Source: Eucommia ulmoides (Eukaryota > Streptophyta > Magnoliopsida > Garryales > Eucommiaceae). Taken from it: a stretch of DNA of 64,000 nt. Within the stretch, counting starts at the first letter, position 1. Every line of letters starts with the position of its first letter. The notes under the pieces were generated by a model. That model saw only the letters and a list, made by a program, of their open reading frames with translations, was not told where the DNA came from and ran no database searches. Below are positions 57,299 through 64,000 of this stretch, in pieces. Position numbers and translations under genes: made by a program. The stretch lies in NCBI GenBank assembly GCA_016647705.1, contig CM028338.1:13546240-13610239 (forward strand), written 5' to 3'.

Positions 57299-58605
57299 TG
57301 ATGCGCCCCGATTTTTTGAAAGAAAAAGAAATATGAAATATTAATATATATTAAAAGAGAAGAGGTTTTTAAATCATCAATTTTCCCTTAAAAAAAAGTA
57401 CTTAGGCCATTTTAAAAAAAAATAAGTGGCCACCTAGCATTGGGTTTAAATGATATGCTATATCATTGGATTTTTAGAAAAATAATTTAAAAGGCTTAAG
57501 TAAAAATTGACTTCAAAACATGATCAAACAAAACATTCATTTAAAGAGCTTGTGGGTCGGTTACACTCGGGGAAGGTGTTAGACACCCCCAAGACGCCCG
57601 TCCGAAAACGATACCTTACATCCAATTAAGTCCAATTAGCTTAGTCTGAAAATTTTAATTTATTTTGAAATCTTTTCCTTCTTATGAAATCTTTTTGATA
57701 CATTTCAAAAATAAGATGGAACATTTTTTTTATATTTTCGGGAATGTTTTCCCGGTATAAACTCTTATTGAATATTAATGATTCGGTAAGGATGATTCCC
57801 AGGGGTAGTTTTATATATGTTAACGATGAAATTCTTTAATTTAACTGAAAAAATCAATCTAAATATTTTCTAAATGATGTAAAAGTCAACATGCAAAGCG
57901 ATGTGAAATATTATATTATTTTCTATAATTGCATTATCACAAAATACCTACTTTCCCAATTTGCCCATTTAATTTAAAGAAATTCCAATTGATATTCCCT
58001 TAAATTCTATAAAAATGAGAATCAAGAAAATATCACGGAAACGTGCTTTGCAAAAATTAATTCCACCAAAACTTAAATAAAATCCAATGAAACAACTTAT
58101 TGAAGAAAAATATTTATTAAACCAATTGTTTATAAATTTTATTTTATTTGGGAAATCAAATCGTCAGTAAAGAAATATTTCCTTCAATATATTAAATCGT
58201 TGAATTCATCAAACCATTAGATGTTTCTAACGGAAACTAAACTTGAAGAAATTTAAATTTCGATAATAAAAAAATAATGAAAAGAATAAAGGGATAAGAA
58301 ATATACTTGCCCTAACAAAGATCCCCGATGTACGGTTTTTATTCTCTCAAAGATTACTTCCTGAATAGGCTTCCGTTGAGAATCGCTCCCTAGGAGAGTT
58401 TCTCTCTGAATTTTTTGAATGCTTAAATTGTGAGGGGGGTATGATTTATAGAAAAAATATGGAACTAACTATTCTTAAAAAAAATAGCCCTATCCACCAA
58501 ATCCTAACCCTAATTTGATCACGAAAAAGAAAAAGTCATTAGGAAATATCTCTTGTGGTGATACAGACGCGTGGTAGCCTAAGAAACTGCCACATGTCCT
58601 TTGTT
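57299..58605 (-). mobile_element. 5' LTR of the Ogre/Tat-like element, U3 truncated
   Basis: The left end TGATGCGCCCC abuts the PBS. It aligns with 50113-52215. The minus-strand TATA (CTATAAATC) is at 58443-58451, followed by AATTCAGAGAGAAACTCTCC (58392-58411). Homology ends near 58605, about 290 bases short of the U3 start seen in the other LTR. The conserved GGTGTCTAACACC hairpin lies at 57573-57587, ~270 bases from the LTR end. Confidence 0.8.
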
Positions 58606-58716
58606 TTCTTTAATTTAATTTTCATAAATTTAATATTTCAATATTATTATATGTTTAATATCTTTATATTATTTTCATAATTTTTATAAATTTAATGTTC
58701 ATAATTTAAGTATATT
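58606..58716. other. AT-rich spacer, target side of the LINE
   Basis: Repeats of TTTATAAATTTAAT. The last 14 bases AATTTAAGTATATT (58703-58716) recur at 59956-59969. Confidence 0.5.
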
Positions 58717-59940
58717 CAACAACAACTAAGCCTTTGTCCCGCTTTTGTAGGGTTGGTTACATGAATCTGTTTACGTCATAGTGATCGATCCAAGGTCATC
58801 CTCTCAGTTAGATTTAATGTCATTAAATCAATTCTAATAGTATCATCCAATATCTTCTTAGGTCTACCTCTACCTTTCCATCTAGCAACTCCTTACACTT
58901 GAACTAAATCACATTTTCTCACTGGTGCTTCAATGGGTCTTCTATACACATGCCCAAAACATCGTAAATGATTTTTTCTAATTTTCTCTTCGATGGGTGT
59001 TATTTCTAAATTCTCTATAATAGTTTCATTCTTAATTTTATCTATTCTCGTCTTCTCACTCATCCACCGCAACATCCTCATTTCTGTCACCCCAATTTTC
59101 TGGACATGTGTCGTTTTTACCGCCTAACATTTTGAAACATATAGAAATGCTGGTCTTATAGCAGTTTTGTAGAATTTTCCTTGAAGTTTCAATGGAATCC
59201 TTTGATCACAAATCACCCCAATTGCACTCCTCCACTTTAACCAACTTGCAATGACTCTATGCGTAATATCATCCTCCATTTCGCCATTGCTATGAATCGT
59301 TGAACCTAAATATCTAAAATGATCAACATTTGGCACCTCCTCATCTCCAATTTTGACTGCACCAACATCTCTTAGGGTATTACTAAAATTGCAATGCATC
59401 TTGTTTCGACTAACCTCCAAACATTTCGACTCTAAGTTGCCTTGACTTTATATGTAATATCATCCTCAATTTTGTCATTGCTCTGAATCATTGAACCTAA
59501 ATATCTAAAATGATCAACCTTTGGCACCTCCTCATCTCCAATTTTGACCGCACCAATATTTCTCTGAGTATTACTAAAATTGCAATGTATGTATTTCGGC
59601 TTACTTCGACAAACCTTCAAACATTTAGACTCTAAAGTTTCTTTCCATCTTTCTAACTTAGTATTAAGACCTATTCTATTTTCATCAACTAATATTATGT
59701 CATACGCAAACAACATACTCTAGGATACTCCATCTTGAATACGTTTTCTGAGCTCATCCATCACTAAAACAAAGAGGTAAGGACTTAAAGATGATACTTG
59801 GTATAAACCTATATTTATAGGAAATGCACAAGTATCTTCTCTTCCTATTCGAATACTAGTGACTATACATTTATACATATCCTTAATTACCTCGATGTAC
59901 ACATTGGACACCTGTTTCTTTTCTAGCTCAATTAGGGTAA
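58717..59940 (-). pseudogene. 5'-truncated RTE-type LINE with internal duplication
   Basis: The 3' end is at 58717: minus-strand GGACAAAGGCTTAGTTGTTG, the tail typical of plant RTE LINEs. Reading leftwards from 59935: RT motifs FPINIGLYQVSSLSPYLF (59790-59850), then the catalytic box as FAYD instead of FADD (59705-59716), so an essential Asp is lost. HFRYLGS occurs twice (59515-59540 and 59320-59345) because ~190 bp is duplicated. Then KWRSAIGVICDQRIP (59180-59225), RMLRWM (59065-59085) and HLRCFGHV (58935-58965). A 14-bp repeat (AATTTAAGTATATT) flanks it, a likely target duplication. Not functional. Confidence 0.87.
59272..59637. repeat. ~190-bp tandem duplication within the LINE
   Basis: 59272-59435 and 59464-59637 share TGAACCTAAATATCTAAAAT, TTGGCACCTCCTCATCTCC and TATTACTAAAATTGCAATG, with scattered substitutions. 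Confidence 0.88.
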
Positions 59941-60078
59941 TTTTTATTAATTGTAAATTTAAGTATATTATGTTTTCTTTTTTTTCATATATATATATAT
60001 TTTAAGTTTAATTTTTATAAATCTAATATTTCAGTGTTATCATTAAATTCAATATCAATATATTATTTTAATATTTAG
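59941..60078. other. AT-rich spacer
   Basis: A CATATATATATATATT run at ~59987 and AT-rich words like those at 58606-58716 and 60960-61080. No gene. Confidence 0.5.
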
Positions 60079-60909
60079 GTTGCATTTGGGTAAGAGATTT
60101 GTAAAATGATGGAATTTTGAAATCCAGGATTTTCAAATCCTGTTATTTACAAATCTCCTTCTTTAGATAAATTAGATAACATTACCCATCTCAGAACACA
60201 AAACCCAAAACACAAAACTCATAATAGAACTGAGAATAGAACTTGAGAACAAAACTATCGCTCTTCTCCGTTCTTTGCCGTTCGCTGTCGTCTAAATCTA
60301 CCTCGTCCAAATCTACTCCGTCGTTTCTCCTTGTTTCTATGGCTCGTCATTTCTATATGTTGCTCTGGATGAACAAGACGCAATGCGAGAAGAACGAAAT
60401 CAAACGAACCCTAAAATGAAATCCAGATCTGGACAAAGAACACGCGACGTGACGCGACGAAGAAGAACGATGGTTTACGAACCCTAAAACGAAATCAAAA
60501 ACAGGAATCGATTGCGATTGTGATTGGGTTTTGGGGGATGAGAGTGTTCTTTGATTGCGATTCAGATCCCCTAAGAATGATGGACGGTGAAGAAACGGCG
60601 AAGAGACAACGAAAGATCGAAGAAAAAGAAAAACGAATAAACAGACAACGATAGATCGAAGAAGAAGGATGTATGTGATCACGAAGGCTTCATCGCGAGA
60701 TCTGGAGTGAGATTTTGGAATCTTTGGTTGAGTGGATTTTGGAAATTCTACCTCTTCCAAAAGTATTTGGAAATCCTTCCATTTACCCCCCAAAAGAATT
60801 TGACAAATCTTTCCCTCCTATTACCCAAACAAGTGATTTGCCAAAAGAAGATTTCAAAATCCTCTAACCAAATGAAATCCCTTCTAAAAATCCTCTATCC
60901 CAACACAAC
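60079..60909. mobile_element. Non-autonomous TIR element (hAT-like guess)
   Basis: The left tip GTTGCATTTGGGTAAGAGAT is mirrored by the right tip ATCCTCTATCCCAACACAAC. More inverted similarity follows (GGAATTTTGAAATCC-GGATTT left; AAAATCC, GGAAATCCTTCC right). The centre (60180-60700) is GC-richer with CGAAGAAGA and AACCCTAAAA words. A 146-codon minus-strand frame (60353-60793) has no recognisable domain. No transposase motif and no clear target duplication. The superfamily is uncertain. Confidence 0.5.
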
Positions 60910-61264
60910 ATTAATGTCAGTTATGTATGTTATATTTTTTTCTTTTATATTTTTTAATTTAATTTTTGTAAATGTAATGTTTTAGTATTATTACTAAATT
61001 CAATGTGCATATATTATTTTTATAATTTTCGTAAATTTAATATTTTTATTATTATTAAATTTAACATCTATATATTATTTCTATAACTTTTTTATATTTA
61101 TACCTTTCATATTGCTCAAATTGTATTTTTTTTTCCTTTCATACTAGGGTAATTTTAATTAATTGTAAATTTAAATGAGTTCTACATTTTATTTTAGTTT
61201 ATCTTTATGTCTAATTTTTTATGACTAAACATTTTTTAAAATTATAACCCATTTGTAATTTTTG
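60910..61264. other. AT-rich spacer without genes
   Basis: TTTTAATTTAATTTTTGTAA-type words repeat. CTAGGGTAATTTTAATTAAT at ~61147 resembles 59930-59950. Confidence 0.45.
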
Positions 61265-62690
61265 TAATTTTAAGTTTCCATATAGCTGAGTCTTCTTGAA
61301 AGAAGTGATGAGGCTCCATATTTAAAATCTCTATTTTATCATCATCCGAGATAATGTGGAGGACAAAAAGGAGATACCAATTTCCAAAATCATAATGATG
61401 TCCGAAACTCTCAAATCTTCATAATTTTGATTATTGGTTTCTCTTAAAGGTCCTTTACCACACCACCAATCGGTCTAGAGGCTAATTTTGGCACCATTTC
61501 CAACTTTCCATTTTACACACTTAATGATATGATCTTTGTTATTTGAAGTGTTCATTAGTTTTCCTTAAACTATGTAATACTTCTTGGGTTATAATTATGT
61601 TATCAATGGTCATTCTTCCAGGGACAAAACTACTTTAGAAAGGACCTATGATCTCTTTTAAAAAAGGTCTAAGCTTAGCAACAAATATTTTAATAACAAT
61701 TTTATAAGCAGTATTGTACAAACTAATTGGTTTGAACTGAGTAATCGATTTAGGAATATTCTCTTTAGGAATTAAAGAAATAAATGTTTTGTTATTATCA
61801 TCAGGCATGATAAGATTATAAAAACAATTGAACACAAAATCATAAAGATCATTTCCAATAGTCTCCCAGTTTCTTTTAAAGAAAACAGATTGAAAGCCAT
61901 GAGGCCCAAGGGCCTTGAAGACTTTCATGAATTTGAGAGTATTCTTTATTTCTTCTTCATTAGGGATACTGTCAAGGCTACTATGCCACTATTCTTTATG
62001 AATAGGATGTTGCACATCAATAAGTTGAGGGGTATCAGTAGGTCTATCTTCGGTAAACAGATTGACAAAATGATTGCTAACATGATACTTTAAATCTTTT
62101 TCTTCACAAATCCAATTATTATTGTCATCTTTAAGCATGGTTATACTATTCCTCCTCCTTCTCTGATTAGTATAGACATGAAAAAATTAGTGCTTTTGTT
62201 CCCCCAGGAGAGCCACTGAATTCTGGTCTTTTGGAACTAATGCATTTCTTCTTATTTCAAAATTAGGCTATAATCGTCAATAAGAACTTCTTCAAGATGA
62301 TCTAGATTAGGGGAGAAACTCTTCTCCTAGGCTTTTTGGATCCCATTAATGCTAGCTTTTAACACATATTTCCTCCTAAATAGATTCTTGAAAACCAATC
62401 TATTCCACTCATTGATGTCTTTTTCGAAATTTTTTAGTTTGAACATACAATTATTTTCTTTATTATCCCATTTATCCTTAATAAAGTTTTTAAAGTTAGG
62501 TTGAGACATACACATAACTTCAAATCTAAAAGGTTTATTTTTTCTAGTAAAATTGAAGCCACAAGTATGAATCAGTATAGGAGAATGGTTAGAATATGTA
62601 GGAAGTAAATTCTCTACTCTAGCCTCAGGAAACTCTCATCTCCATTAACCGCAAGCGAAAAATCAATTAATTGCGCATATTTAAAATTTA
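61265..62690 (-). pseudogene. L1-type LINE relic with internal deletion
   Basis: Reading from 62690 leftwards on the minus strand: the end of an apurinic-type endonuclease (AQLIDFSL near 62660; YSNHSPILIH near 62590, where SDHSP is usual). Then the linker from 62515 (FKNFIKDKW, KKDINEWN-like EKDINEWN). Then the RT start at 61928: FKALGPHGFQSVFFK, ISLIPK, FKPISLYNTAYKI, LRPFLKEIIGPF. RT continues in another frame to ~61550 (SSFVPGRM, DNIIITQEVLHS). It then jumps straight to the C-terminal WKVGNGAKISL and TDWWCGKGPL (61440-61500). The palm with the FADD catalytic box is deleted. Frames are broken. No tail or target duplication was found. Confidence 0.85.
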
Positions 62691-64000
62691 GATTAAAAAA
62701 AATATACATTTGTTATGGTAGTTGAATTCAACATAAGAATATCTGATATTCATTTTTGTTTTTTGTTTTTTTTTTATAAGAATTGTAATTGAATTTAACT
62801 AAAGAGATTTCTAAAGCACACAAATACTTGAAATCGAAACGATATTATTTTTACATTGAAATCAACTACATTATGTTGAAATTCTACTAAAATATTACTT
62901 CAAAAAATAAAAGTTATTCAAATTGAAAACAACAACGTTAAAATTCAACATTTAATGAAATTATCCTCTAAAATGAATTATGTCTTTAGGATCAAACCGA
63001 TTAGGGCCTAATTTGGGCGCTTTTTTTTTTTTTTTTCTTGAGATTTGGCCTTTTTGGGGATGTGCTTCTCGTTTTGAAAAGGAAAAGCCCACATAACGGA
63101 GTTTGACAACTTTTTTAGAAAATCCACAAGTGTGTTTCTTCTTTTTTCTGTCTATTTTTAAAAGTCATGGTACTTTTAAAAGTCAAAATGAGCTTTTTTT
63201 TAATTGATAAAATTTTATATGACAAGATTATACTTTTTTTATTTTTTTATTTAATAATATTTTAAATTTTTTATTTACAAGATGTAAGATATTTTTTTTA
63301 TTTTATAATATTTATTTTTTATTTCCAACATATTATATATTTTCAATAATAAAATATTATTTGTAAGATATTTTTAATTATAAAATATTATATTAATCAT
63401 GGGTTAATACAAGCAAATATTTTTTTTATATGTATCTTTTTTTTCATTCTTAATTGATATTAAAAAAACAATTAAATAAATATAATATCTGTCTATTTTA
63501 TTAATTTAATTGTCTTTTAATGTTTTTACACAAATATTTACCAAATACTCTTTGTGTGCTTCTCTTTTTCAACAATCATTTTTTGACAAATTTACTAAAC
63601 AGGTCACAACTCCTTTTTAACTGTTCATTTTCAACAGTTCTTTAAAAACCATGTAAGACCAAACTACGGCCCCATTTGGTAACTTAATTAAGCATTTAAA
63701 ACTGAATGCATTAAGTATTATAAAATTAAGTCTGTTTAAAAATAAAATAAATAAATCATTTAAAAAATAAAGATCACTTAAAAATTGTTCAAAATTGAAC
63801 AATTTTTAAGTGGTGTGTAATTCGCTTAATTTTTTTAACATTTATTACTTAGTATCATAAAATATCAAATTATCGCAACCAATAGTTTACACCAATAATG
63901 TAAAATATCACAAAAACAGTTACATACAAAAAATTATCGATAAAAAAAAACTCAATTGAGAAACAAAAAACAGAGAGAGAAAATTGCAGAGATAATATTT
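62691..64000. other. AT-rich sequence without genes; TIR-like tips
   Basis: 62970-63660 holds short inverted words (GTGTGTTTCTTC, TTTTTAAAAGTCA, TGTGTGCTTCTC) suggestive of a DNA transposon: GGGCGC(T)n at 63015, and AACTACGGCCCC at ~63662. GGCCCCATTTGGTAACTTAA (63670) looks like a MITE tip whose other end is outside or unclear. Window ends in AT-rich sequence. Confidence 0.4.
63775..63812. repeat. Perfect 38-bp palindrome (18-bp arms, 2-bp centre)
   Basis: CACTTAAAAATTGTTCAA, AA, TTGAACAATTTTTAAGTG. It lies about 105 bases after the GGCCCCATTTGG tip. Confidence 0.95.

Noticed and set aside
60353..60793. 146-codon minus-strand frame, the longest in the window
   Set aside because: No recognisable domain, and it lies inside a TIR element. 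Ser/Arg-rich composition follows from CGAAGA-type repeats.

Overview
This is AT-rich nuclear DNA from a flowering plant, most likely a dicot. Decayed Ty1/copia and Ty3/gypsy retrotransposons, LINE relics, plant-type primer-binding sites and TIR elements fill it. No intact protein-coding host gene is visible. Every recognisable coding stretch is a broken transposon reading frame, except one small relic that looks like a casein-kinase-I-type kinase fragment near 48.8-49.2 kb. The window therefore reads as intergenic, probably heterochromatic, repeat sediment in which insertion history can be reconstructed base by base.

Layout. 0-10 kb: a solo LTR (219-1654) sits in a 134-bp tandem unit. It is followed by part of a large Tat/Ogre-type LTR (to 3769), BARE/Angela-like copia LTRs in opposing orientations (3775-4739 and 6768-8517) and a degenerate AT-rich array. 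8.9-28 kb: a four-level nest. A SIRE-like element X (gag 8930-9740; LTR 9899-10594, continuing after 27553) is interrupted by a Tork-like copia (LTRs 10595-11344 and 26768-27553, minus strand). The Tork copy is interrupted by a SIRE-like element A (LTR from 18336 to 25802). Element A carries a 2964-bp solo LTR (13982-16945, TSD ATCAG) in its internal part and a complete 5143-bp non-autonomous Athila-like element (18570-23712, TSD CTTAC) inside its LTR. 30-46 kb: a run of solo LTRs with target duplications: 30780-32849 (ATATT), 33088-33535 (CTGTG/CCGTG), 36514-38805 (GGACT), and 39148-46283 (ATGAC), the last holding a second copy of its own family in reverse (40382-43920, GTCAT). 46-58.6 kb: a Tat-type LTR/leader with 105-bp tandem repeats, the kinase relic, an Ale-type copia 3' end, and an Ogre/Tat-like element on the minus strand (about 50113-58605) with a gag relic, a tRNA-Arg-type PBS and a foldback transposon in one LTR. 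58.7-62.7 kb: two truncated LINEs, RTE-type and L1-type, with a TIR element between them.

No genes here work together. The most interesting signals are regulatory. Three LTR families each carry their own short palindromic word repeated several times just upstream of the TATA box: CACCGC-n-GCGGTG, GGT(T/C)GACC and TTTAGGCGCCTAAA. Six Tat/Ogre-type LTR copies also share a block of about 70 nt with a GGTGTCTAACACC hairpin near their 3' ends. Family names (Tork, SIRE, Angela, Athila, Tekay, Ogre, Ale) rest on motifs recognised by eye, not on a search.
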